In this document: positions 1-7,275 of the stretch, one piece after another
How positions within the stretch are numbered: position 1 is the stretch's first letter
How the letters are laid out: each line of letters starts with the position of its first letter
Source: JAWWBG01 sp033721095
Lineage (GTDB): Bacteria; Actinomycetota; Nitriliruptoria; Nitriliruptorales; Nitriliruptoraceae
Direction of reading: 5' to 3'
NCBI GenBank assembly: GCA_033721095.1
Contig: JAWWBG010000142.1
Span: forward strand, 1-7,323
DNA length: 7,323 bases
Notes under the pieces: generated by a model
What the model saw: only the letters and a program-made list of their open reading frames with translations
Told to the model about the DNA's origin: nothing
The model's database searches: none
Position numbers and translations under genes: made by a program

Positions 1-335
1 CCCATCTCGCCGTAGCCGAGGATGATGGTCGGCCGGATGTAGCAGCCCTGCTCGTGGCTGTTCTCGCGGATGGTGGCCACCACGGCGTCGACGAGCGCGT
101 CGAGGTCGTACGGGATCTCGTCGAGGGGCGGGTAGATCTTGGCGGACCTGAGCAGGCGCTGCATGTGCTCGCGCAGGCGGAAGACGGCAGGGCCGCGGTC
201 GGTCGGGTAGGCGCGGATGCCCTCGAAGACGCCGTAGCCGTAGTGGAGGGTCGGGGTCAGGACGTGCACGGTGGCGTCGTCCCAGTCGACGAACTCGCCG
301 TCCATCCAGATCTTGTCGGACTTCGGGAACGGCAC
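1..335 (-). CDS. ilvE: Branched-chain amino-acid aminotransferase, N-terminal part (runs off the window)
   Basis: PLP-dependent fold-type IV aminotransferase that interconverts leucine, isoleucine and valine with their 2-keto acids, using glutamate/2-oxoglutarate; cytosolic, last step of the pathway. Only 111 codons are in the window. The reading KIWMDGEFVDWDDATVHVLT (residues 8-27), then LHYGYGVFEGIRAY (30-43) and GCYIRPTIILGYGEMG (from 97), is the typical start of the short (about 300-residue) E. coli-type IlvE; the conserved Arg41 lies in GIRAY. The PLP lysine would lie beyond base 1. The start is GTG at 335-333, with a strong AGGAGG (plus-strand 341-346) five bases upstream. It begins 17 bases after the leuB stop, so the two are almost certainly co-transcribed. 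Many well-known actinomycetes carry a longer BCAT instead, so the short type is a mild lineage hint. A D-amino-acid aminotransferase or 4-amino-4-deoxychorismate lyase is less likely given the leuB neighbour. Confidence 0.93.
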   Translation of the reverse strand, partial: MPFPKSDKIWMDGEFVDWDDATVHVLTPTLHYGYGVFEGIRAYPTDRGPAVFRLREHMQRLLRSAKIYPPLDEIPYDLDALVDAVVATIRENSHEQGCYIRPTIILGYGEM

Positions 336-352
336 GGTTGCCTCCTGTCCTG

Positions 353-1417
353 CTACGCGCCGGCAAGCGCCGCGAGGCGATCACCGATCTCGGCTGTCGA
401 GTATCCCACGTCCGGGCCGGCGTCGCCGCCTCGGTCGGCGAGGTGGGCGGCGACGGCGCGGTCCACCCGCGCGGCGGCCGCCTCTTCCCCGAGGAACTCC
501 AGCAGCATCGCCAACGACATGACCGCGGCCGTCGGATCCGCCTTGTTCTGGCCCGCGATGTCGGGCGCCGACCCGTGCACGGGCTCGAACATCGACGGCG
601 CCGTCCGTGCGGGGTTGAGGTTGCCCGACGCGGCCAGTCCGAGCCCGCCCTGGATGGCGGCACCGAGGTCGGTGATGATGTCGCCGAACAGGTTGTCGGT
701 CACGATGACCGAGAACCGCTCGGGCTGCGTGACGAAGTACAGGCACGCCGCGTCCACGTGCACGTAGTCGCGCTCGACGTCGGGGTGGTCGGCGTCCCCG
801 ATCTCCTCGAAGGTCCGGAACCACAGGTCACCGGCGTGGGTCAGCACGTTGGTCTTGTGCACGAGCGTGAGGTGCTTGCGGTCACGCGATTCCGCCGCCG
901 CGAAGGCGTGACGGACGATGCGTTCGACGCCGTGGCGCGTGTTGAGCGACTCCTGGGTGGCGACCTCGGCGCCCGTCCCCGGATAGAGGGTCCCACCCGC
1001 GCCCGTGTACGAGCCCTCGGTGTTCTCGCGGAACACGACGAAGTTGCATCGGTCCGGCGTCAGCCCGGCGACGGGGCTCGTGACACCCTCGTAGAGGCGG
1101 ACCGGGCGCCAGTTGACGTACTGGTCGAACGCGAACCGGATCTTGAGCAGCAGGCCCCGTTCGAGGACACCTGGCGGGACCTCCGGTGTGCCAACAGCGC
1201 CGAGGTAGATCGCGTCGAAGCCGCGCAGCTCCTCCAGGGTCTCGTCGGACAGGACCTCGCCGGTGTCGAGCCAGCGGCGGCCGCCGAGGTCCCAGGTGAC
1301 CCGTTCGGTCTGGAAACCCTCGATCTTCTCGACGACGTCGAGCACCTTGAGCCCCTCGGCCACCACGTCGGGGCCGATGCCATCACCACCGATGATGGCC
1401 AGGCGATGCGTCGTCAC
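353..1417 (-). CDS. leuB: 3-isopropylmalate dehydrogenase
   Basis: Oxidises and decarboxylates (2R,3S)-3-isopropylmalate to 2-ketoisocaproate with NAD+ and Mg2+/Mn2+; cytosolic, third leucine-specific step. The 354-residue product has the usual family length. Visible landmarks: IIGGDGIGPDVV (residues 8-19), substrate arginines in LKIRFAF (Arg94) and NWRPVR (Arg104), FRENTEGSYTG (129-139, Arg130 and Tyr137), VHKTNVL with catalytic Lys188, metal-binding acids at Asp222 and in TDNLFGDIITDLGA (Asp246, Asp250), and the NAD-binding stretch FEPVHGSAPDIAGQNKADP (277-295). The frame stays open 34 codons further upstream, but that extension (MRRSVPAG...) is unlike the family and overlaps the presumed promoter, so GTG at 1417 is chosen; AGGA (plus 1422-1425) precedes it, a modest ribosome binding site. 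Relatives such as tartrate/D-malate or homoisocitrate dehydrogenase share motifs, but ilvE 17 bases downstream and leuCD nearby favour LeuB. Confidence 0.95.
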   Translation of the reverse strand: MTTHRLAIIGGDGIGPDVVAEGLKVLDVVEKIEGFQTERVTWDLGGRRWLDTGEVLSDETLEELRGFDAIYLGAVGTPEVPPGVLERGLLLKIRFAFDQYVNWRPVRLYEGVTSPVAGLTPDRCNFVVFRENTEGSYTGAGGTLYPGTGAEVATQESLNTRHGVERIVRHAFAAAESRDRKHLTLVHKTNVLTHAGDLWFRTFEEIGDADHPDVERDYVHVDAACLYFVTQPERFSVIVTDNLFGDIITDLGAAIQGGLGLAASGNLNPARTAPSMFEPVHGSAPDIAGQNKADPTAAVMSLAMLLEFLGEEAAAARVDRAVAAHLADRGGDAGPDVGYSTAEIGDRLAALAGA

Positions 1418-1590
1418 GGCGTCCTGCCTCGCGAGGGAGCCCGCAGGGTACGAGCAGGCCGGCCGGTGACCTTGTCGGACGGCCTCGGCCAGCATCCCGG
1501 CGGGGACGCTCCGGCGCAATCCTGCGCACCGTCACGCCGCGGCGGCGATCGCACAACTAGGGTCGGCAGCCCTTCGGGAATGGAACCTTC
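1418..1590. promoter_or_regulatory. Divergent intergenic region, leuB / RDD gene
   Basis: This is the largest gene-free stretch in the window (173 bases) and must hold the promoters of two divergent genes. Actinobacterial -10-like hexamers (TAnnnT) sit at sensible distances on both strands: TACCCT on the minus strand (1450-1445), 27 bases before the leuB GTG, and TAGGGT on the plus strand (1558-1563), 27 bases before the RDD GTG. Neither has a convincing -35 box at 17 +/- 1 bases. A small dyad GCGCA-ATCC-TGCGC occupies 1514-1527 and a GGCCGGCC palindrome 1458-1465; both could be by-products of GC content. No T-box element or leucine-rich leader peptide was seen. The promoter calls are inference. 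Confidence 0.35.
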
Positions 1591-2190
1591 GTGTCGGATG
1601 ACAACACCCAGGATTGGCCAGACTCCTCGCAGCCTGACGAGACCACACCGCCGCCACCGGCACCTCCGCCACCCGCCCCGGATCCGGATCGCCCGCCCAT
1701 CCCGGCGGCAGCCGGGACGTCCGGGTCGCCCGGCAGCCTGGGGCAGCGGTTCCTCGCCCGCCTGATCGACCACATCCTGTTGGGTGTCGTGATGGCAATC
1801 ATCAGCTCGGCAATCATCATCCCGATCGCGTTCTCCTCGAGCGATGCCAGCGCCTTCAGCTTCGCCGCGTCGGGCGCTGCGGGGATCGTCATCAACATCA
1901 TCGGCGCCGCGATCGCCATTGGATACTTCGCCTGGATGGATTCCACCCGCGGCCAGACGCTCGGGAAGATGGCGTTGAAGCTGAGGGTCGTGGGCCCCGA
2001 CGGCGGCAACCCCAGCTTCCAGCAGGCAGCGATGCGCAACGCATGGCTGGCCCTGCCGATCATCCCGATCCTGGGTGGCCTGGTCGAGCTCGGGATCGTG
2101 ATCTGGATCGCTGTCACGATCAACAGCGCACCCGACGGCCGTGGGCCTCACGACGGCTGGGCAGGCGGTACGCAGGTCGTCGTCGCCTGA
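1591..2190 (+). CDS. RDD family membrane protein with proline-rich N-terminal tail
   Basis: 199-residue predicted inner-membrane protein of the RDD family; the family's biochemical role is mostly unsettled (some members are linked to ion transport), so no substrate is assigned. Residues 1-50 are a soluble, acidic then proline-rich tail (PPPPAPPPPAPDPDRPP at 20-36). The RDD signature follows: LGQRFLARLIDHILLG (50-65, Arg53 and Asp60), a first hydrophobic helix about 61-81, a second about 95-115, the conserved loop YFAWMDSTRGQTLGK (112-126) leading to LKLRVVGPDGG, the AAMRN box (146-150, Arg149), and a third helix about 152-176. The tail end DGRGPHDGWAGGTQVV matches the usual RDD C-terminus. 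The start is GTG at 1591, with only a weak GGAA (1582-1585) upstream; ATG at 1580 is in another frame. It is divergent from leuB and followed 116 bases later by the secreted-protein gene on the same strand. Confidence 0.88.
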   Translation: MSDDNTQDWPDSSQPDETTPPPPAPPPPAPDPDRPPIPAAAGTSGSPGSLGQRFLARLIDHILLGVVMAIISSAIIIPIAFSSSDASAFSFAASGAAGIVINIIGAAIAIGYFAWMDSTRGQTLGKMALKLRVVGPDGGNPSFQQAAMRNAWLALPIIPILGGLVELGIVIWIAVTINSAPDGRGPHDGWAGGTQVVVA

Positions 2191-2214
2191 ACGACAGCCA
2201 ACACCCGTGACGAG

Positions 2215-2233
2215 CATGGGCGCCAGCGCCCTG
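2215..2233 (+). terminator. Possible weak terminator hairpin after the RDD gene
   Basis: GGGCG-CCAG-CGCCC (2218-2231) forms a 5-bp GC stem with a 4-base loop; CA/TG outside it could add two pairs if T2217 bulges. It begins 25-28 bases after the RDD stop and is followed by TGTAAGAACC, not a T run. It could slow or end transcription between the two plus-strand genes, but a stem this short is common in such GC-rich DNA. Confidence 0.25.
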
Positions 2234-2260
2234 TAAGAACCATGCGGTTCATCCGTCCCA

Positions 2261-2298
2261 CCTGATGAACGCGGCACCGACGCCGCCCCTTCATCAGG
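2261..2298 (+). promoter_or_regulatory. Two-stage hairpin over the ribosome binding site of the secreted-protein gene
   Basis: CCTGATGAA (2261-2269) and TTCATCAGG (2290-2298) are perfect 9-base inverted repeats. Nested between them, GCGGC (2271-2275) and GCCGC (2282-2286) can pair around a six-base loop, leaving only C2270 against CCC 2287-2289 unpaired. The right outer arm contains CAGG of the AGGAG ribosome binding site (2296-2300) serving the ATG at 2307, so the folded form would partly hide it. The position suggests translational control (for example temperature- or ligand-dependent) or alternatively a DNA operator; which one cannot be told from sequence. Confidence 0.5.
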
Positions 2299-2306
2299 AG
2301 ACAGAC

Positions 2307-3515
2307 ATGAACCGCTTCCTCAGGACCACGATCACCGCGACCGCCGGGTTCGCGGCCATCAGCATGGCCGCGCCGGCAGTCGCCTCACCGTTCCTCCCGC
2401 CCGACTCGGGGAACAACGGGCCCTCGGACATCAGCAACGGCGACCAGGACCCTGACCCCGATCCCGAGGAGCCGTCGACGAACGGCACCCTGGTCGAGCC
2501 GGAGCCCGGGCCCGACGACCCGCCGGCCAGCGACGACCTCGCTGCCCCCCAGCCCGAGCCGGACAACCCGTCACCCAGCGACGACCTCGTGGCCCCGACG
2601 CCCGAACCCGAGCCCGTCGACGACCTCGTGGCGCCGACGCCCGAACCCAAGCCGGTCGACGAGCTGGCCACGCCGGGCAAGCCGAAGCCTCGTCCGGGCG
2701 TCACTCCCGGCTCGGCGGACAAGGCTGCCGGATCCGGCTGCGCCGTCCAGTGCATCACCAAGGCGTGGGTTGACGCGCCCTCGTCCTCCGACGTGCCGGT
2801 CGTCACCACGCACGTGCGCACCAGCGTTCCCGCGACGATCAAGGTCGTCTTCTCCCGCACCGCTCCGGTGACGGTTGACGGCCACACGTGGCTGACCGAC
2901 ATCGAGCACACGATCGGCACGGAGTTCACGACCATGTTCGACAAGCAGGTCGAGGGCCTCGAGCCCGGCGTGACCTGGTACGCGGCCGTCGAGGCCGTCG
3001 ACAAGCACGGGAACATCTCGTACCGCAGCGGCTCCTTCGAAACGCCTCGGCGTCGCGTCCTCGTCCAGTTCTCCAAGATCTCGGTCATCGACGACGGCGA
3101 CAGCGGGCTGCGAGGGTCCGGCGAGCTCCGGTTCCGGTTCTTCGCCGACAACCAGTGGCACGCGTGGACTCCCGAGGTCGAGCTCGACTCCGGTGACACG
3201 CTGACCGGACCGGGTGGCACGGCATTGACAAACGGCGTGTTCCTCATCGACGACGCGCCCCGGATCATGGTGCTCGGCGCTCACGCGATGGAGCGGGACG
3301 GCAACCCTTCCAAGTCGAAGTGCCTGATCGAGGCCGGCGAGAGCTACCCGCTCAACGGCAGCTGGCGCTGCCGGCAGTTCGCCGGAACGCTGCAGGCCTG
3401 GGACCTCGATGCCCAGGGACCGAACGCGGCGCTGCCCCAGATCTGGGTCGAGGCGCACAGCCTGAACCTGCACTTCGTGGCACACGGCAGCTTCACGACG
3501 ACCTACGTGACGTGA
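2307..3515 (+). CDS. Secreted Pro/Asp/Glu-rich repeat protein with FN3-like domain and unknown C-terminal beta domain
   Basis: 402-residue protein that I cannot name. Residues 1-26 form a Sec signal peptide (RFLR, hydrophobic core, AVA cleavage site before SPF). Residues 27-143 are a low-complexity Pro/Asp/Glu linker with repeats: two 16-residue units (60-91), then two 13-residue units DDLVAPTPEP(E/K)PV (92-117) and a basic end KPKPRPG. Residues about 150-247 look like a fibronectin type III fold (LEPGVTWYAAVEAVDKHGN near 218-236, closing SGSFETP). Residues about 250-402 form a second, beta-rich domain beginning VLVQFSKISVIDDGDSGLRGSGELRF, whose Asp cluster could bind metal. The four cysteines (145, 149, 339, 355) could form disulfides outside the cell. 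There is no C-terminal membrane anchor or sortase signal, so it is probably released or wall-associated. ATG 2307 follows AGGAG by six bases; the in-frame ATG at 2265 has no ribosome binding site and would bury the signal peptide behind 14 polar residues. Confidence 0.85.
   Translation: MNRFLRTTITATAGFAAISMAAPAVASPFLPPDSGNNGPSDISNGDQDPDPDPEEPSTNGTLVEPEPGPDDPPASDDLAAPQPEPDNPSPSDDLVAPTPEPEPVDDLVAPTPEPKPVDELATPGKPKPRPGVTPGSADKAAGSGCAVQCITKAWVDAPSSSDVPVVTTHVRTSVPATIKVVFSRTAPVTVDGHTWLTDIEHTIGTEFTTMFDKQVEGLEPGVTWYAAVEAVDKHGNISYRSGSFETPRRRVLVQFSKISVIDDGDSGLRGSGELRFRFFADNQWHAWTPEVELDSGDTLTGPGGTALTNGVFLIDDAPRIMVLGAHAMERDGNPSKSKCLIEAGESYPLNGSWRCRQFAGTLQAWDLDAQGPNAALPQIWVEAHSLNLHFVAHGSFTTTYVT
2532..2669 (+). 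repeat. In-frame tandem repeat coding for the acidic proline-rich linker
   Basis: Two 39-base units (2580-2618 and 2619-2657) differ at only 3 of 39 positions and each encode DDLVAPTPEP(E/K)PV. A partial third copy starts at 2658 (GACGAGCTGGCC). A looser 48-base relative (DDLAAPQPEPDNPSPS, 2532-2579) precedes them. Unit lengths are multiples of three, so copy number can change without breaking the frame. The near identity suggests recent duplication by slippage or recombination. Confidence 0.85.
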
Positions 3516-3532
3516 CCAACCTCGACGGGGCA

Positions 3533-3562
3533 GAGTGGAGGCGGCTGCGGCCGCCTCCACTC
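3533..3562. terminator. Bidirectional hairpin terminator between convergent genes
   Basis: GAGTGGAGGCGGC (3533-3545) and GCCGCCTCCACTC (3550-3562) are perfect 13-base inverted repeats around a TGCG loop, giving a very stable, very GC-rich stem. It starts 18 bases after the stop of the plus-strand secreted-protein gene, and its right arm covers the TGA stop (3563-3561) of the minus-strand HAD gene. No T run follows on either strand, as is common for high-GC actinobacterial terminators. Location between two converging 3' ends makes a shared terminator the best reading. Confidence 0.75.
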
Positions 3563-4148
3563 ATGTCGGCAGCACGCCCTCGTCCGACAGCCACGCCCGC
3601 ACGGCCTCGGCAGTCGTGAACCGGTGGGCGCGCATGCCCAGCGCAGCAGCCGCTTCGACGTTGTGGGGCCGGTCGTCGACGAACCACGTGGCCTCGGCAG
3701 GGGCATCGAGCCACGCGAGCACGCCGTCGAAGAAGGCACGATCGGGCTTGCGTTCGCCAAGGTGGCACGAGCCGATGACGCCGTCGACGCGGGCGCGAAA
3801 CCACTCGTCGGCAACGTCGTCGAGCCAGTCGGGGTAGTTGGACGCGATCACCACCTCGACGTGGCGGCGCAGGTCGTCGATCAGGCGGTCCATGCCGGCG
3901 ACCCACGCGTAGCCCTCGCGCCGGGCCTGGTGGAAGGCCTGGCGGTCGAGCTCGATGCCGGCGTCGTCAAACGCCGCCAGGTACTCCTGCTCCGTGATCC
4001 GGTTGCACTCGAAATCCGGCCAACGGGTGCCGAGCAGGAGGGGACGCAACTCGTCGAGACCGCGCCCGGTGCCGGCCTCGATTGCCTCGCGATAGGGGTC
4101 GGCGAGGATCGTGTCCATCATGTCGAGGATCACGATGCGGCGCGTCAT
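3561..4148 (-). CDS. HAD-family hydrolase, FMN-hydrolase-like, with DMMDT motif I
   Basis: 195-residue haloacid dehalogenase-superfamily phosphatase (subfamily IA type), cytosolic. Motif I is VILDMMDTIL with nucleophile Asp9; the usual DxDGT is here D-M-M-D-T, so the +2 acid position is Met11 and Asp12 stands where Gly is normal. Motif II is IASNYPDW (Ser103), motif III Lys134 in GERKPDRAFF, motif IV WFVDDRPHNV (Asp158, Asp159). A helical cap lies about residues 18-85. From memory, plant chloroplast FMN hydrolase (At1g79790, AtcpFHy1) has the same style of motif I (DIMDTIVRDPF), a GY...GM segment, TNYP and FIDDRPTNV, so dephosphorylation of FMN or a similar small phosphate is plausible but unproven. 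Start ATG 4148 has AGGAGG four bases upstream (plus 4153-4158); the longer open frame adds 19 basic residues unlike the family. Its ATG overlaps the murI stop as ATGA, indicating translational coupling. Confidence 0.85.
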   Translation of the reverse strand: MTRRIVILDMMDTILADPYREAIEAGTGRGLDELRPLLLGTRWPDFECNRITEQEYLAAFDDAGIELDRQAFHQARREGYAWVAGMDRLIDDLRRHVEVVIASNYPDWLDDVADEWFRARVDGVIGSCHLGERKPDRAFFDGVLAWLDAPAEATWFVDDRPHNVEAAAALGMRAHRFTTAEAVRAWLSDEGVLPT

Positions 4149-4963
4149 CCAGCCTCCTCGGCGTCCGTCTGCCAGACGTGGGTCTCGACGGGTCCGAGTG
4201 GCCACCCGAGGAAACGCTCACCCAGGCTCGCGAACGTGGCGGCATCACCCGACGTCAGGAAGCGCCGTCGGCCTCGATCGGTCGCGGCGCGGCTCCACCC
4301 CATGCGTTCCAGCAGGTCCCGGATCTCGAAGGCGGTCTCGTCCGCGCTGGAGACCAAGGCGACGTCGGGGCCAAAGTGCTCGGACAGCACGCGGCCGAGG
4401 AGCGGAAAATGGGTGCAGCCGAGCACGACCGTGTCAACCGCCCCCGACAGCTGCGCGAGGTGCTCGGCCACGTGGGCGCGGGCCTGGTCGCTGTCGGCGA
4501 GACCCGACTCGACCAGCTCGACGAACCCGGGACAGGCCAGGGTTTCCAGCGCCACGTCGACGCCCAGTCGCTGAGCGGTTCGCTCGTAGATCCCGCTCTC
4601 CGCGGTCATCGTCGTGCCGAGGACAGCGGCCCGGCCCGACGTACAAACGGTCGCGACGGCACGGACCCCGGGCTCGACGACACCGATCACCGGCACCGGG
4701 AGCCGGGCCCGCAGGTCGTCGAGGGCAGCCGCCGAGGCGCTGTTGCAGGCCACCACGACGATCTTGACGTCGTGGCCCAGCAGCAATTCGCCGATCTGGC
4801 GGCTGAAGGCGATCAGCTCGGCGGCGCTGCGAACCCCGTACGGGTAGCGGGCCGTGTCCCCGAAGTAGACGGTGTGCTCGTGGGGAAGCAGGTCGACGAT
4901 GGCCTGGAGGACCGTGAGGCCGCCCAGGCCGCTGTCGAAGATCCCGATGGGGCGCTCGTCCAC
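4145..4963 (-). CDS. murI: Glutamate racemase
   Basis: Cofactor-independent racemase converting L-glutamate to D-glutamate for the peptidoglycan stem peptide; cytosolic. The 272-residue product has the normal family length. The N-terminus MDERPIGIFDSGLGGLTVL carries the conserved Asp10-Ser11; VYFGDTARYPYG follows (about residues 32-43). The two catalytic cysteines are Cys73 in VVACNSASA and Cys183 in VLGCTHFPLL, with Thr184-His185 next to it. GTG at 4963 is chosen because GAGG lies seven bases upstream and the family starts right before (D/E)RPIG; a GTG at 4981 would add six residues. It begins 86 bases after leuD on the same strand and ends overlapping the HAD gene by four bases. It could be read through from leuCD or have its own promoter; a TAGTGT hexamer (4999-4994) is a weak -10 candidate. 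Confidence 0.95.
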   Translation of the reverse strand: MDERPIGIFDSGLGGLTVLQAIVDLLPHEHTVYFGDTARYPYGVRSAAELIAFSRQIGELLLGHDVKIVVVACNSASAAALDDLRARLPVPVIGVVEPGVRAVATVCTSGRAAVLGTTMTAESGIYERTAQRLGVDVALETLACPGFVELVESGLADSDQARAHVAEHLAQLSGAVDTVVLGCTHFPLLGRVLSEHFGPDVALVSSADETAFEIRDLLERMGWSRAATDRGRRRFLTSGDAATFASLGERFLGWPLGPVETHVWQTDAEEAG

Positions 4964-5009
4964 GCACGGTCCTCGAAGCACTGACGCGCGACGACACTAC
5001 CGAGGCCGT

Positions 5010-5029
5010 CGGCGCCGCCAGCGGCACCG
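5010..5029 (-). other. GC hairpin in the leuD-murI gap
   Basis: On the minus-strand transcript CGGTGCCG (5029-5022), loop CTGG, CGGCGCCG (5017-5010) pair over 8 positions with one U-G wobble, starting 20 bases after the leuD stop. No T run follows. It may be a terminator or attenuator separating the leucine unit from murI, or an RNA-processing/stabilising stem, or simply a consequence of base composition. The rest of the 86-base gap shows nothing else convincing. Confidence 0.35.
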
Positions 5030-5049
5030 CCACCGTCGAGCGACCACCG

Positions 5050-5657
5050 TCAAGCAGACACGGCTGGGCGCCAGCTTGGCCGGGAGCGCTCGAAGGCGTC
5101 GATCGCGTCCGCGTGCTCGAGGCTCAGCCCGATCGGGTCGAGACCATTCATGAGCCGAAAGCGCGTGTGGTCGTCAAGCTCGAACTCGACCGTCAGCCCC
5201 CCGCCCGTGACCGTTCGGGACACCAGGTCCACCGTGAACTCCGTGGACGGGTCGGCGGCGACGAGGTCGAACAGCTGCCGGACGACATCGGGTGGGAGGA
5301 CGGCTGCGATCACGCCGATGTTGCCGCAGTTGTTGCGGAAGATGTCGGCGAAGCTGGGCGCGAGGATGGCCTTGAAGCCCGCGTCCTCCAGTGCCCAGGG
5401 TGCGTGCTCGCGCGAGGATCCGCAGCCGAAGTTGTTGCCGGTCAGCAGGATCGAGGCGCCCTGGTGCTCGGGCTTGTTCATGGGAAAGTCGGGCTTCGGT
5501 TGGCCGTCCTCGTCGTAGCGCCATTCGTGGAAGGCGATGGGTCCGTACCCCATCCGCTCGACGCGCTTGAGGAACTGCTTGGGGACGATCTGGTCGGTGT
5601 CGACGTCGTTAGCGTCAATCGGGCAGATCGTCCCGGTGACCGACGTGACGGCCTCCA

Positions 5658-5658
<1 letters not shown>
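5050..5658 (-). CDS. leuD: 3-isopropylmalate dehydratase, small subunit
   Basis: Small (swivel) subunit of isopropylmalate isomerase; with LeuC it converts 2-isopropylmalate to 3-isopropylmalate in the cytosol. The 202-residue length is standard. Seen: TICPIDANDVDTDQIVPKQFL (10-30) with the conserved DTDQI segment, FHEWRYDEDGQPKPDFPMN (43-61), the substrate-recognition loop TGNNFGCGSSREHAPWAL (73-90), SFADIFRNNCGNIGV (102-116), and a C-terminal FRLMNGLDPIGLSLEHADAIDAFE helix region. Start ATG 5658 overlaps the leuC stop by one base (TGATG); only a weak GAGAG lies before it, so translation is probably coupled to leuC. The frame is open far upstream inside leuC, but that part is a shadow of leuC. 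Confidence 0.96.
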
Positions 5659-7072
<1,414 letters not shown>

Positions 7073-7076
<4 letters not shown>

Positions 7077-7270
7077 GTGGTCCAGCGCTTGGACGCGTGG
7101 GTGCGGTCGGCGACTCCCTTGTAGTCGACCTCCTCGGGGCGGTCGATCTCGACGGTCACCTCACCGCCAGGGCCGTGCATCTCCTCGTACGCGCTGGCCA
7201 CGAGGGCCACGAGGGCGGCCTCTTCCTCCGGCGTCTTGTCCGGTGGCACGTTCACCTTGATGGTCGTCAT
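7073..7270 (-). CDS. Small tautomerase-like protein of unknown function, first gene of the leuCD unit
   Basis: 65-residue protein, no signal peptide or membrane segment, so probably cytosolic. Its plan, a short strand TIKVNVPPDKTPEEE, an amphipathic helix EEEAALVALVASAYEEMHG (about 15-33) and a second strand GEVTVEIDRPEEVDYKGV, resembles the beta-alpha-beta monomer of 4-oxalocrotonate tautomerase-type proteins in length and spacing. The catalytic N-terminal proline of that family is missing (the second residue is Thr), so tautomerase activity is doubtful. I do not recognise a named family. ATG 7270 is chosen; the GTG at 7306 in the same frame has no purine-rich sequence before it. An AGG (7280-7278) eight to ten bases upstream is a modest ribosome binding site. 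The stop overlaps the leuC ATG by four bases, which supports it as a real, co-translated gene. Confidence 0.72.
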
Positions 7271-7275
7271 GGCGA

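Noticed and set aside
1418..1519. 34-codon in-frame N-terminal extension of leuB
   Set aside because: The LeuB family starts just before the IIGGDGIGP strand; the extension has no family-like sequence and overlaps the likely promoter.
1418..1590. T-box riboswitch or leucine leader-peptide attenuator before leuB
   Set aside because: I found no T-box-like conserved stretch, no short frame with a run of leucine codons, and no terminator/antiterminator pair.
338..1765. 475-codon open frame on the plus strand opposite leuB
   Set aside because: It mirrors leuB, has an Arg/Gly/Val-rich composition with no recognisable domain, and runs into the RDD gene in another frame; it is a GC-driven antisense shadow.
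1414..2277. Long minus-strand open frame across the RDD gene
   Set aside because: It overlaps both leuB and the RDD gene, and its sequence is composition-driven with no domain; the RDD motifs on the plus strand are clear.
2265..2306. Upstream in-frame ATG for the secreted protein
   Set aside because: It has no ribosome binding site, lies in the hairpin arm, and would put 14 polar residues before a clean signal peptide that has its own AGGAG at 2296-2300.
2532..2669. CRISPR-like array
   Set aside because: The repeats are directly adjacent without spacers, stay in the reading frame and encode protein repeats.
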